A stretch of DNA of 64,000 nt, taken from NCBI GenBank assembly GCA_002409745.1, contig DHOU01000005.1, positions 1-64,000 on the forward strand, in the 5' to 3' direction. The notes below the pieces were generated by a model. The model had not been told where the DNA came from, ran no database searches, and saw only the letters and a list, made by a program, of their open reading frames with translations. Below are positions 16,938-26,190 of the stretch, in pieces. A program made the position numbers and the translations under genes. Position 1 is the stretch's first letter. Each line of letters starts with the position of its first letter. The DNA is from Bacteroidales bacterium UBA5382 (GTDB taxonomy: Bacteria; Bacteroidota; Bacteroidia; Bacteroidales; Dysgonomonadaceae).

Positions 16938-19900
16938 TCATTTAATTTTTAACGAATCGTCGGCTTGTCTCTTTTTCATAACCTTATCACCGGTAAGGAG
17001 ATACATGATGGGGATGATAAAGGCATTCAGGAAGGTCGATGTCAGCAATCCCCCCAGGATAACCTTTGCCATCGGGCTTTGTATTTCGTTGCCCGGCAGG
17101 TCGCCCGCCACCGCCAACGGCACCAGCGCCAACGCCGAACACAGCGCGGTCATCAGGATGGGATTCAACCGGTCCAGCGAACCCTGAATCACACTGTCGA
17201 CCAACGACAGCCCTTCACGGTGCAGATCGTCGTAACGCGATATCAGCAAGATCCCGTTACGCGTAGCGATACCGAAAAGGGAAATAAAGCCGATGATAGC
17301 CGGAATGCTCAGCAGCCCGTCGGTAAAGAATATCGTGAAAACGCCCCCTATCAACGCCAGGGGAAGATTGATAAGCACCACAACCGATTGCGTGACATTA
17401 CGGAATTGATTGAAAAGGAGCATGAAGACGACCAACAGGGAGAAAACCGAAGCGACCAGCAAGGTGCGCGACGCGGCCTGCTCGCTCTCGAACTGACCGC
17501 CATACTCTATATGATATCCTTCGGGCAAGGTGATTTCACTTTTTACTTTCTCCTGAATATCGTTTACCACGCCCCGTAGGTCGCGCCCGGCTATATTGGC
17601 CGATACCACGATCTTCCGGGTAGCGTTTTCGCGGTTAATGGTATTCGGGCCGGAGGAAGAAGTGATGTCGGCGATATATTCCAACGGGATCTTCCGTCCG
17701 TTGGCATCGACCGGCAGGTTCTTTATCCTTTCGGCGGTTTCGCGGCTGTCGTCGTTGACTTTCAGTGTCAGGTCGAAAGAGCGGTTTTCCTCATACACTT
17801 GCGATACGACTTCGCCGGCGAGCATCACATCGATGATTTCGGCAAATTCGGGAAGCGTTATGCCATACTGCGCCATCAGTTCGCGTTTCGGCTCGATCTT
17901 CAGTTGAGGGCGCTCCACTTGCTGTTCCACGTTCAGGTCGGCAATGCCTTCGACCTCCTGTACGGCCTCTTTAATCTCATTTCCCAACAGGAACATCTTG
18001 TTTAAATCGGTACCGAACAGTTTGATGGCGATATTGGCGCGCGTTCCGGACAACATGGCGTCGATGCGGTGCGAAATAGGTTGCCCGATTTCGATATTGG
18101 CCCCCGGCAAGGCTTTCAATTTTTGCCGTATCTCGGCCGTCACTTCGTCCTTCGACCGTTTGCCGAGCGTAAAGGGCGCTTCTATTTCCGACACGTTTAC
18201 CCCCAACGCATGTTCATCGAGTTCGGCGCGTCCGGTTTTGCGCCCGACGGTCTCTATCTCCGGCACGGACAGCAAGAGCTCCTCGGCCATGCGCCCTATT
18301 TTATCGGATTCTTCGATAGAAATGCCCGGCAGCGTACTGACATTGATCGTAAACGAGCCTTCGTTGAAAGGCGGCAGGAAACTCCTTCCCAGCGTAAAGA
18401 ACACGATGACCGTAACAACCAATGCCGCGGCGGTTATTCCGAGGATTCCCTTCTGATGAATCAACGTCCATTTCAAAGCCTTTTCATAGACGGCCTTCAA
18501 TGTCCGCGCCACAAACGGTTCTTTCTCTTCCTTCCCTTCTTTTCCGGGCTTGCCCAACAAATAGCTGCACAGCACGGGGGTAAGCGTCAAGGCCACCAAC
18601 GTCGACGAAAGCATGGCGACGATAAAGGCGATCCCCAGCGGAACAAGCATGCGCCCTTCCATCCCCGAAAGGAAAAACAACGGCACGAACGTGGCGATGA
18701 TGATGAGCGTAGAGTTCAAAATGGGCATGCGCACTTCTTTCGAAGCCTCGAAAACGACCGACAGCACGTTCTTCTGCTCCGCCTTGGGCTTCTGCCGGTT
18801 TTGACGCAATCGCTTGAACACGTTTTCGACATCGACAATGGCGTCATCGACCAAGGAACCGATGGAAATAGCCATCCCGCCGAGGCTCATGGTATTAATG
18901 GTCAATCCCATCAATTTTAAGGCGAGGATGGAGAAAACCAACGACAACGGAATCGTTATCAAAGAAATAATAGTCGTACGGGCATTCATCAAAAATATCA
19001 CCAAAACGATGACCACAAAAATGGCTCCTTCCAACAGAGCTTTCTGCACATTATGAATGGAACTGTCGATAAAGCGGGCTTGCCGGAAAATGTCGGTCGA
19101 CACTTTCACATCGGGGGGCAGCGACTCCTGCAATTCGGCGAGCGACCGGTCCAGCTTGTCGGTCAGCTCCAACGTGCCGGTCGCGGGCTGTTTGGTAACG
19201 GTGAGCAACACAGCCGCCTTGCCGTTGCTCGAAGCGGTACCGAGCTTGGGAGATTTATTGCCGGTTTTCACATCGGCAATATGCTCGAGCAGAATGGGAA
19301 CACCGTTGACCGTTTTCACCACCGATTTGGCCAGTTCCGACACGTGTGTGGTGGATAGCGCCCCACGGATAATATACTCGTTCCCGTACTCATAGAGCAC
19401 GCCTCCCGACGCATTCCGGTTCATATCCTTTACCGCAGCGATCACTTCGTCGAGGGCGATATCGTAATGCCGCATCTTTTCCGGATTCAATAAGATCTGA
19501 TACTCTTTAATCTCGCCGCCCATCACGGCGACTTGCGCCACTCCTCCCGTGGAAAGCAAACGCGGGCGGATGGTCCAGTCGGCAAGGGTACGCAAATCCT
19601 GCAAGGAAGTGGTGTCGGCAGTAAGCCCGATGATCATGAGTTCGCCCAAAATGGAAGATTGCGGCCCCAATGTCGGATTCCCCACATTCGACGGCAGGGC
19701 GTCCTTTACGACGGCTAACTTCTCCGAAACGACCTGCCGGGCGCGGTAGATATCGGTTCCCCAATCGAATTCGACCCACACGATCGAGAAACCGGTTGTC
19801 GACGACGACCGCACGCGGCGGACATCGGTCGCTCCGTTCAAAGCCGTTTCTACGGGAAAGGTGACTAACCGTTCCACTTCTTCGGGAGCCATCCCTGTGG

Positions 19901-20072
19901 CCTCCGTCATAACCACCACCGTCGGCGCATTCAGGTCGGGAAACACATCAACCTCCATATTCGTAGCGGTATACACGCCCGCCAACATCAACAAAACCGA
20001 TAACACAAGGACAATCAAACGGTTGTTCAAGGAAAACTGTATGATTTTATTCAGCATCGTATTCTTTTCCAA
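16938..20072 (-). CDS. CusA/CzcA heavy-metal RND efflux pump
   Basis: Inner-membrane proton-driven pump of 1044 residues, of the heavy-metal-efflux RND class. The first membrane helix follows NNRLIVLVLS, and the class markers VDVFPDLNAPTV, GRKTGRAELDEHALGVN and the charged membrane helix SLVDDAIVDVENVF are present. Twelve membrane helices and two large periplasmic loops are as expected. Translation could begin instead at the ATG at 20057 (MLNKIIQFS), the more typical family start. Adaptor and duct genes flank it at 3 and 6 bases. The metal (Cu/Ag versus Co/Zn/Cd) cannot be fixed from sequence. Confidence 0.95.
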   Translation of the reverse strand: MEKNTMLNKIIQFSLNNRLIVLVLSVLLMLAGVYTATNMEVDVFPDLNAPTVVVMTEATGMAPEEVERLVTFPVETALNGATDVRRVRSSSTTGFSIVWVEFDWGTDIYRARQVVSEKLAVVKDALPSNVGNPTLGPQSSILGELMIIGLTADTTSLQDLRTLADWTIRPRLLSTGGVAQVAVMGGEIKEYQILLNPEKMRHYDIALDEVIAAVKDMNRNASGGVLYEYGNEYIIRGALSTTHVSELAKSVVKTVNGVPILLEHIADVKTGNKSPKLGTASSNGKAAVLLTVTKQPATGTLELTDKLDRSLAELQESLPPDVKVSTDIFRQARFIDSSIHNVQKALLEGAIFVVIVLVIFLMNARTTIISLITIPLSLVFSILALKLMGLTINTMSLGGMAISIGSLVDDAIVDVENVFKRLRQNRQKPKAEQKNVLSVVFEASKEVRMPILNSTLIIIATFVPLFFLSGMEGRMLVPLGIAFIVAMLSSTLVALTLTPVLCSYLLGKPGKEGKEEKEPFVARTLKAVYEKALKWTLIHQKGILGITAAALVVTVIVFFTLGRSFLPPFNEGSFTINVSTLPGISIEESDKIGRMAEELLLSVPEIETVGRKTGRAELDEHALGVNVSEIEAPFTLGKRSKDEVTAEIRQKLKALPGANIEIGQPISHRIDAMLSGTRANIAIKLFGTDLNKMFLLGNEIKEAVQEVEGIADLNVEQQVERPQLKIEPKRELMAQYGITLPEFAEIIDVMLAGEVVSQVYEENRSFDLTLKVNDDSRETAERIKNLPVDANGRKIPLEYIADITSSSGPNTINRENATRKIVVSANIAGRDLRGVVNDIQEKVKSEITLPEGYHIEYGGQFESEQAASRTLLVASVFSLLVVFMLLFNQFRNVTQSVVVLINLPLALIGGVFTIFFTDGLLSIPAIIGFISLFGIATRNGILLISRYDDLHREGLSLVDSVIQGSLDRLNPILMTALCSALALVPLAVAGDLPGNEIQSPMAKVILGGLLTSTFLNAFIIPIMYLLTGDKVMKKRQADDSLKIK

Positions 20073-20075
20073 AGG

Positions 20076-21263
20076 TTAATGATTATGGCTATGGCCTTCG
20101 GGAATAATCGACGACGTGGCGGCCAGCTTCACCTGATACACTCCGTGCGTAACCACCTTGTCGCCCGGCTTCAGTCCGGCTACGACCTGCACTCTTTCGC
20201 CGTTGTTCAGGCCCAAAGCGACTTCCTGTTTTTTGTAGGCATCATCGTGCTGTTGCAAATAGACAAAATACAATCCCTGCTCTTCGGAAAGCGCCGTCAC
20301 GGGCACGGAAATCACCTCTTCCATCGACCGAGACAGCAGGAATATTTCGGCGAAAGCGCCGGGCACGATATCACCCGCATTGTTAAACTCGAAAATAACC
20401 GGGATATAAGGAGTGTCGTCAGCCGAGGCTTTCCCGAACGACAGTAACCGTCCGTTCAAATCGGATAATTTATAGACCGTCCGGCCGTATGCCGGCTTGA
20501 AATTCGCGCTGCGTATCTCCTTCAATTCCGAAAAATACTTCTCCGGTATTTCCGCCTTCAACTGGAGCCTTTTGTTTTGAGACACGATAGCGAGCGGTTG
20601 TCCCACCGACACGTATTCCCCCTGCCCGACCATGCGGCTCTTCAGGTACCCGCTGATGGGAGAAGTCACGGCAATGCCCGCCGCCGACACACGGGAGGCT
20701 TGCGCGTCGAACGCGTTCCTGGCCGTCTCGTACCGCAACTGTATCTGTTCGAAGTCTTTTTCGGAGATAATCTGATCTTTCAACAGCGTTTGAGCCCGGC
20801 GAAACTCTTTCTCCGCCGTTTCGTACCCTACTTGGGCGATCACCGCCGGATCGCCGTCGGGTAAGTTTTTTGCCGAGATGGAAACGAGGGCTTGTCCCGC
20901 CCTGACGGAGCTTCCTTCCGACACCGAGGCACCGGTAAACGAAGCGATGCCGTTTGCCGTAGCGACAACGGTCGCCTCATCGCCCTGCGCGGGTTGTATG
21001 CGGCCGCTTGTTTTGATGACTTGTTGAAAAGGCCCGGCCGCAACCGTTTCGGTTTGCAAATGAGCTAACCTCGCCTGTTCTTGCGAAAAAGCAATTTCAT
21101 CGGCATGGTCATGTCCTTTTCCGTGATCGTGGTCATGTTCTTCGCTTTCTACATGCCCGTGGGTTCCGGCCGCGGCATCATGATCTTTTTTCTGTTCCGA
21201 AAGGGTACATCCCCACAGGAGGAAAGCGAGAACAACAAATAAACTGAGAATATAGGTTTTCAT
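20076..21263 (-). CDS. RND periplasmic adaptor (CusB/CzcB-like), His-rich
   Basis: Membrane-fusion protein linking pump and duct. From the ATG at 21263 it is 395 residues with a lipoprotein signal (lipobox LLWGC). The mature N-terminus is rich in metal-binding His and acidic residues (HGHVESEEHDHDHGKGHDH), and the C-terminus ends EGHSHNH. Lipoyl-like and beta-barrel domains surround a helical hairpin at about residues 140-180. An ATG at 21284 adds seven residues. The gene is the second of the DUF6769-like/adaptor/pump/duct operon. The His tracts indicate that it binds metal itself. Confidence 0.94.
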   Translation of the reverse strand: MKTYILSLFVVLAFLLWGCTLSEQKKDHDAAAGTHGHVESEEHDHDHGKGHDHADEIAFSQEQARLAHLQTETVAAGPFQQVIKTSGRIQPAQGDEATVVATANGIASFTGASVSEGSSVRAGQALVSISAKNLPDGDPAVIAQVGYETAEKEFRRAQTLLKDQIISEKDFEQIQLRYETARNAFDAQASRVSAAGIAVTSPISGYLKSRMVGQGEYVSVGQPLAIVSQNKRLQLKAEIPEKYFSELKEIRSANFKPAYGRTVYKLSDLNGRLLSFGKASADDTPYIPVIFEFNNAGDIVPGAFAEIFLLSRSMEEVISVPVTALSEEQGLYFVYLQQHDDAYKKQEVALGLNNGERVQVVAGLKPGDKVVTHGVYQVKLAATSSIIPEGHSHNH

Positions 21264-21409
21264 CTTAAAATGCATTACGTACAAAGAGATGTCCGGACGG
21301 AATTTCCATTCTTTCGGATTCTCTTTTTTTAGAATAAAATAAATAAGAATGATGGACGCCGGCCGTCAATATGAATTATAGAACCATTTTTCCGGATAGC
21401 CGGCGGACG

Positions 21410-21850
21410 TTAAGAAAAAAGATAAGGAGGGGCACGTAATGCGTTTGAACGAGTCACATCTACCGATTGGTAGAGGAACAAGGCTTCCCCGTATTCCCAT
21501 TTGGAAAACAACAACTGAGGCAGGGTGATCTGCGTGTCGACCAACAGGTATAAAGAAGGGAGCAGATGGATATAGGAATGAGTAAGGTAGTTATAGGAAA
21601 ACTTATTTTTATGATTGTAATGCGGTTTAACCGCCGGATGATGAGCCGTGGTGATAAACGACGGACTTTCGTGGGTATGTTCCTTCCCTCCGGACGGATG
21701 AGAGTCTCCGGCGGATACATCGCAGGCATGTTCACAATGCTCCTTCATGAGACAGGCTACTCCCTCATGATAATGATGAGGAAGGATCCCGATAGCCAGA
21801 AAGACGGATAACGAAATGGCCGTAACAATGATGGAACACTTTTTTGTCAT
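21410..21850 (-). CDS. His/Cys-rich accessory protein of metal efflux (DUF6769-like)
   Basis: A 146-residue protein with an N-terminal hydrophobic segment followed by dense potential metal ligands: PHHYHEGVACLMKEHCEH, then CDVSAGDSH, KEHTHES and HHPAVKPHYNHK. The C-terminal half is hydrophobic and Tyr/Leu-rich. Such small proteins are often found at the head of metal-efflux operons in Bacteroidetes; the DUF6769 label is from memory and unchecked. It precedes the adaptor gene by about 146 bases, and its start lies 17 bases after the TPR gene, so it may link the two. Confidence 0.8.
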   Translation of the reverse strand: MTKKCSIIVTAISLSVFLAIGILPHHYHEGVACLMKEHCEHACDVSAGDSHPSGGKEHTHESPSFITTAHHPAVKPHYNHKNKFSYNYLTHSYIHLLPSLYLLVDTQITLPQLLFSKWEYGEALFLYQSVDVTRSNALRAPPYLFS

Positions 21851-21867
21851 GAACACTTTTTACTTTA

Positions 21868-22695
21868 TCACTCGCACTTCTTAAGCCATTCATCGGCTAT
21901 AACAGGATCATAACCCAACTTTTTAGCTCGCAAAAAATCTTCTTTCGCCGTCAGTTTATCATATTGTCCTAATCTGACTTGCCCTTGAAGAATGTAAAAA
22001 TAAGGATTCTCTTTTTCTTCCGCTCCGGCAGCACGCAGATCAGCCGATGCTTTGGATAGCTGGTTCATATTTACATAACATTCAGCCCGGTTTAAATAGT
22101 AACCGGAATTAGGAGCGGAAGAGGAACGGATAAGTTCCGTATATGTTTGTTCGGCAGCTTGCCAATTATCGTCCAACTTATATATCAACGCCTTGCTTAA
22201 CTGCGAGTAAGCATGCCCGGAATCAATCTGTTGTACTTTACGGAAATCCGCCTCTGCTTTTTGCCGGTCTTTCAGTTCCAAATAGAGTAATCCCCGCCGG
22301 TAATAAGCCGATATATCATCCGGATAAGCGGAAAGGATTGCATTATAATCGTCCATGGCTTCATCCCACCGGTTCATATCACACAAAAGCAACGCCCTGT
22401 TATGCAACACCGCCTTTTTATCGGGATAGCTTGCAAGGGCGGCCGTAAACGAAATATAAGCATCGCCAAAACGAGACAGTTGCCGCTGAATAAGTCCCTG
22501 ACTGACCAATAAAGAAGCATTGTTCTTATTATCGGGATCAGTCTTCATAGCCGATTTCAAAGCATACTCGGCACTATCGAGTTGCAAAGCTTCCAGAAAT
22601 TTAGCAGAACGCAACACCCATTCATCGTAAGACTGCGCTTGCAGAGAGGAAAATAAGCAACCCGACACGATAAAAAAAAGACTCCAGAATTTCAT
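21868..22695 (-). CDS. Secreted TPR-repeat protein
   Basis: A 275-residue protein with a signal peptide (MKFWSLFFIVSGCLFSSLQAQ) and about six tetratricopeptide repeats with the usual W/L/G/Y/A/P pattern (for example ALLLCDMNRWDEAMDDYNAIL and AYYRRGLLYLELKDRQKAEA). TPR domains scaffold protein interactions, so the partner is unknown. The start at 22695 is preferred to 22716 because it places the signal peptide at the N-terminus. It is immediately upstream of the His-rich gene and could be cotranscribed with the efflux operon. Confidence 0.88.
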   Translation of the reverse strand: MKFWSLFFIVSGCLFSSLQAQSYDEWVLRSAKFLEALQLDSAEYALKSAMKTDPDNKNNASLLVSQGLIQRQLSRFGDAYISFTAALASYPDKKAVLHNRALLLCDMNRWDEAMDDYNAILSAYPDDISAYYRRGLLYLELKDRQKAEADFRKVQQIDSGHAYSQLSKALIYKLDDNWQAAEQTYTELIRSSSAPNSGYYLNRAECYVNMNQLSKASADLRAAGAEEKENPYFYILQGQVRLGQYDKLTAKEDFLRAKKLGYDPVIADEWLKKCE

Positions 22696-22724
22696 ATGCG
22701 ATATATTCTCTATCAATAATTCTC

Positions 22725-22753
22725 CAAAAGTAACGGTTTTTTACGTATATTTG
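22725..22753. promoter_or_regulatory. Divergent promoter elements for TPR gene and mscS
   Basis: The minus strand at 22732-22725 reads TACTTTTG, and the plus strand at 22746-22753 reads TATATTTG; both match TAnnTTTG and face away from each other. The -33 boxes are not clear in either direction. Confidence 0.45.
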
Positions 22754-22782
22754 CGCCTCGACATTATAAAAAAACAAAAACT

Positions 22783-23697
22783 ATGCTTTTGCAAATAACC
22801 GATGTACTTCAAACAGACTCTTTATTTGTTTCACAGGGTGAGGATACCGTTTCCGGATTAATCAAGCATGGGCGTTTCGAAGATCTTCTGGATAAATTTA
22901 TCCATTGGAGTATTGATTTCGGAGGAAAGCTACTGCTCGCCATCGTTCTTTTTGTGGTCGGAAGATGGTTGATTAAAAAATTGAAAAAACTATCGAATAA
23001 CATCATGTTCCGCAGGAATTTCGATCCGGCCTTGCAAGGATTTCTTAAAAACTTACTGGACGTTTTTCTTTATACGGTTTTAATTATATTTATCATCAAT
23101 TTAATAGGAACAAAGACCATTTCCATCGCAGCCCTTATCGGTGCGGCCGGATTGGCCATCGGCCTTGCCGTAAAAGACAATCTGGCTAATTTCGCAGGCG
23201 GAGTCATGCTTCTTTTCAATAAACCGTTCCGGATAGGTGATTACATCAAAGCTCAAAACCTGGAGGGTACTGTGCAGAATATAGGCATTCTTTATACGCA
23301 ATTAATTACCTTCGAGAGCATGCGGGTATTCATTCCGAACGGCCCTTTATCAACCGGAAACATCATTAATTACTCTTCCGAACCCAACAGGAGATTAGAA
23401 TATATTATTGGAGTCGACTACAATACGAATGTCGAGGAAGTAAAACAAATTCTCTTGGAAATTGTTAATACCCATCCTAAAATTTTAAAAGATCCGGCGC
23501 CGATTGTTATTTTGAAAAACCTGAGTGAGAGTTCGGTGAACTATGCGATGCGCTTTTTCACGAAAAACGAAGATTACTGGGATGTGAACTTCAATCTCAA
23601 TGAGCTTATTTACACTAAACTGAATGAAAAAGGCATCACGATTCCGTTCCGGCAGGTCACTCTCTATCTGGCGAACGATCCTTCTAAAAAAGATTGA
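22783..23697 (+). CDS. MscS-family mechanosensitive channel
   Basis: A 304-residue inner-membrane channel that releases solutes on hypo-osmotic shock. An N-terminal segment is followed by three membrane helices, the last containing the glycine/alanine-rich pore helix (LIGAAGLAIGLAVKDNLANFAGGVMLL). The beta domain follows (FRIGDYIKAQNLEGTVQNIGILYT, then MRVFIPNGPLSTGNIINYS), and the C-terminal alpha/beta domain ends normally. The first 30 residues before the first helix are more polar than in E. coli MscS. It is followed after a short repeat stretch by the MutS-like gene. Confidence 0.95.
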   Translation: MLLQITDVLQTDSLFVSQGEDTVSGLIKHGRFEDLLDKFIHWSIDFGGKLLLAIVLFVVGRWLIKKLKKLSNNIMFRRNFDPALQGFLKNLLDVFLYTVLIIFIINLIGTKTISIAALIGAAGLAIGLAVKDNLANFAGGVMLLFNKPFRIGDYIKAQNLEGTVQNIGILYTQLITFESMRVFIPNGPLSTGNIINYSSEPNRRLEYIIGVDYNTNVEEVKQILLEIVNTHPKILKDPAPIVILKNLSESSVNYAMRFFTKNEDYWDVNFNLNELIYTKLNEKGITIPFRQVTLYLANDPSKKD

Positions 23698-23738
23698 TAC
23701 AAGATTGATGGAGATTGAGGGGAGATTGATAAGAAATT
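23690..23738 (+). repeat. Low-complexity AGATTGAT repeats
   Basis: Four copies of an AGATTGATGG-like unit fill the gap between mscS and the MutS-like gene and overlap the mscS stop. They are of the same kind as those at 8921 and, reversed, at 10039. Confidence 0.6.
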
Positions 23739-23739
23739 G

Positions 23740-25539
23740 ATGAACGTCTCGGAACGAATTGAATATTACCGGCAACTTGCGACAAACGCGCGGCAGACAT
23801 ACAATAGCCTGAGCCGTCAGTTATCGATTAACAGCGTGTTGCGTTTGGTTATCTTTCTGGCGGGAGTGGCGTGTGTGTATATTTTTTATCATCATACGTT
23901 CATTCTCGTTCCGGCAATTGCCTTGACGGTTCTGCTCTTCCTCTTTCTTTTGCAGCGGCATGGTAAATTAACGACTCAAAAAAAACGGGCTGAGATAACA
24001 CAGAAGTTATCGGAAGACGAAGGAAAAGCTTTTGCCTATGACTTTTCTTCGTTTGACGGAGCGCCTGAAGAAATCGATCCGACACACGATTTTAGTTTTG
24101 ACTTGGATATTTTCGGCGAACAATCCATTTTTCAACTGATAAACAGAACGTGCTTGCCCATAGGCAAAGAGAAACTGGCCGGCTTTCTGAAACGGCCGTT
24201 GCTTCACAAAAAGGATATTGAGGAAAGGCAGAAGGCGGTAAAGGAACTGGCCGAAAACGAAGCGTTTTGTTTGCAGTTCCGTATTGTCGGCGGCTTATCC
24301 GATAAATCGTTTTCATCCATGCAAGAAGTGGAAAATACGTTTCCGGTAAAACCGTCCACTTTAAAGCCTGTTTTATGGGGGAGTTTGACCATACTCGTTC
24401 CGGCGTTATATGTTGTTTATCTTACACTCTGGCTTTTAAACATAATACCGGGCTCGCTTTTTCTGCTTCTCTACATTTTCACCTTAGCCCTGTCTTCCAT
24501 TCCATTGAATAAAGTGAAGAAGATTTGGCTTCAATTCGATAAGAAAGCAAAGCTCTTACAAAATCATGCAGAGCTGCTGAATTTGATAGAAACCGCCCCT
24601 TTTAAAAGTAAAATATTAAAAGGCTTACAAGACAGAATCACAAACAATAAAAAGAGTTCGACTTGTATCAATCGGTTAACGCGCTATGTGAGCAACCTTG
24701 ACCAGTCTTTTGCTTTTCCGGTACTTCTTATTGTCAATCCGTTGTTTCTTTGGAATATCCGTTATTCCCTAAAAATAGAAAGATGGATGAAAGAGAATGC
24801 CGCATATGCCCTTGAGTGGTTTGACGTATTGGCCGAAACGGATGCCCTTATATCTCTGGCTACTTTCACATTGAATCATCCGGACTATACATTTCCAACA
24901 ATAAACGAAGGGGATTTTTGTCTGGAAGGAACCGATATCGGACATCCTCTCATACCTGCCGACAAGTGTGTGAAAAATGACCTTATTATTGTCAGGAAAC
25001 CTTACTTTATGATTATTACCGGCGCCAATATGGCCGGAAAAAGTACCTATTTACGAACGATTGGCGTGAATCATTTATTCGCATCGATAGGCGCCCCCGT
25101 TTGTGCCAGCCGGTTCCGTTTTTATCCGGGCAGGCTGCTCACCAATCTGCGGACGGCCGACTCGCTTGTCAACAACGAATCGTACTTCTTTGCCGAATTA
25201 AAACGATTGAAAATGATTATCAATGCACTCGAATCGGGAGAGAAGGGCTTGTTTATTATTCTTGACGAGATATTGAAAGGCACCAATTCGGAAGACAAGC
25301 AAAAGGGTTCTATCGCGCTTATGAAACGCCTTGTACAATTAGGGGGAAACGGCATTATCGCCACTCACGACCTGGCATTGGGGGCGTTGGAGGATACGTT
25401 TCCGGATGCGGTCAAAAACGCCCATTTCGACGCGAACATATCGAATAATACGCTCTCTTTCACGTATAAAATTCAGGATGGCATCGCCAAAAACATGAAT
25501 GCCAGTTTCCTGATGAAATCGATGGGGATCACCGAATAA
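23740..25539 (+). CDS. Membrane-anchored MutS-like ATPase
   Basis: A 599-residue protein with the MutS C-terminal ATPase but without the mismatch-recognition domain. Two membrane segments lie near residues 35-70 and another pair near 215-255. The ATPase has Walker A GANMAGKST, the MutS signature around RTADSLVNNESYF, Walker B LFIILDEILKGTNS and the His switch ATHDLALG. The ATG at 23740 is preferred over a TTG just before it. The family is widespread in Bacteroidetes but uncharacterised; a role in mismatch repair is not implied. It converges on csbD across a terminator. Confidence 0.9.
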   Translation: MNVSERIEYYRQLATNARQTYNSLSRQLSINSVLRLVIFLAGVACVYIFYHHTFILVPAIALTVLLFLFLLQRHGKLTTQKKRAEITQKLSEDEGKAFAYDFSSFDGAPEEIDPTHDFSFDLDIFGEQSIFQLINRTCLPIGKEKLAGFLKRPLLHKKDIEERQKAVKELAENEAFCLQFRIVGGLSDKSFSSMQEVENTFPVKPSTLKPVLWGSLTILVPALYVVYLTLWLLNIIPGSLFLLLYIFTLALSSIPLNKVKKIWLQFDKKAKLLQNHAELLNLIETAPFKSKILKGLQDRITNNKKSSTCINRLTRYVSNLDQSFAFPVLLIVNPLFLWNIRYSLKIERWMKENAAYALEWFDVLAETDALISLATFTLNHPDYTFPTINEGDFCLEGTDIGHPLIPADKCVKNDLIIVRKPYFMIITGANMAGKSTYLRTIGVNHLFASIGAPVCASRFRFYPGRLLTNLRTADSLVNNESYFFAELKRLKMIINALESGEKGLFIILDEILKGTNSEDKQKGSIALMKRLVQLGGNGIIATHDLALGALEDTFPDAVKNAHFDANISNNTLSFTYKIQDGIAKNMNASFLMKSMGITE

Positions 25540-25541
25540 AA

Positions 25542-25569
25542 AATCCCGAAAATAGCTATTTCCGGGATT
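25542..25569. terminator. Bidirectional intrinsic terminator
   Basis: AATCCCGAAAATAG and CTATTTCCGGGATT (25542-25555 and 25556-25569) pair in 13 of 14 positions, flanked by A- and T-rich sequence, between the convergent MutS-like and csbD genes. Confidence 0.85.
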
Positions 25570-25598
25570 CTTCGTTGTAATGGGTCTACAGGCAAATG

Positions 25599-25799
25599 TC
25601 AATCAATTTCCTGAACTTGTTCATCAATCCATTTCTTCAGGTCTTCCTTGCTCTTTCCGGTTTTTTCCTGAAGGCGGCCTAATAATTCGTCTTCTTTTCC
25701 TTCGACAAACAGAAGGTCGTCATCGGTCAAGTCGGCCCATTGTTGTTTAAACTTACCTTTTACCTGATTCCATTTACCTTGCCATTTTAGTTCACTCAT
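25599..25799 (-). CDS. CsbD-like stress protein
   Basis: A 66-residue hydrophilic protein matching the CsbD family: KWNQVKGKFKQQWADLTDDDL followed by EGKEDELLGRLQEKTGKSKEDL. CsbD proteins are general-stress proteins in Firmicutes; the molecular function is unknown. It is monocistronic. A palindromic TGTACA pair lies 26 bases upstream and could be a regulatory site. Confidence 0.92.
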   Translation of the reverse strand: MSELKWQGKWNQVKGKFKQQWADLTDDDLLFVEGKEDELLGRLQEKTGKSKEDLKKWIDEQVQEID

Positions 25800-25825
25800 A
25801 ATAGTTCCTTTCTTTAATGTTTATC

Positions 25826-25841
25826 TGTACATCAGTGTACA
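25826..25841. promoter_or_regulatory. Palindromic TGTACA pair upstream of csbD
   Basis: TGTACA occurs at 25826-25831 and 25836-25841, four bases apart, forming a near-palindrome in the csbD leader. It may be an operator. The remaining sequence to 26190 is AT-rich and holds one copy of a direct repeat but no gene. Confidence 0.3.
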
Positions 25842-25922
25842 ATAAATAGAACAACAAAAAAACAAATTATGTTCAACATTATGAATAAGCGGAGTAAAAT
25901 AAAAGAAGTTCTCATTTATACT

Positions 25923-25989
25923 ATTGATTATGTTTGCAATAAATTATGCGCGAAATAAATTTGAAAATCATAGTTGAAATTCAATATTT
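25923..25989. repeat. Direct repeat copy 1 flanking the GH76 gene
   Basis: A segment of about 66 bp starting ATTGATTATGTTTG and ending TTGAAATTCAATA is about 79 percent identical to 27937-28003 in the same orientation. The two copies bracket the GH76 gene 2.0 kb apart. The rest of the 390-base gap shows no gene. Confidence 0.55.
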
Positions 25990-26190
25990 CTAAATTCCTA
26001 AACTTCTCATTACCCAAACTCACGTTGATGGCCGGAAATCACTAGAAAACAGTAGTTTTGACGATAAACTTTCGGGAAACTATTTGCCGGCAAGGGGATA
26101 CATATCACAAAGTTTATTCGAACAATTATTTGTGGATAATATTCATTTGATATCCAAAAGGTCCAAAGGATCGATTAGGTCGAACTCTCG

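Noticed and set aside
18069..18920. 283-codon plus-strand frame opposite the RND pump
   Set aside because: It is antisense to a well-supported gene, with an Arg/His/Gln-rich composition typical of shadow frames.
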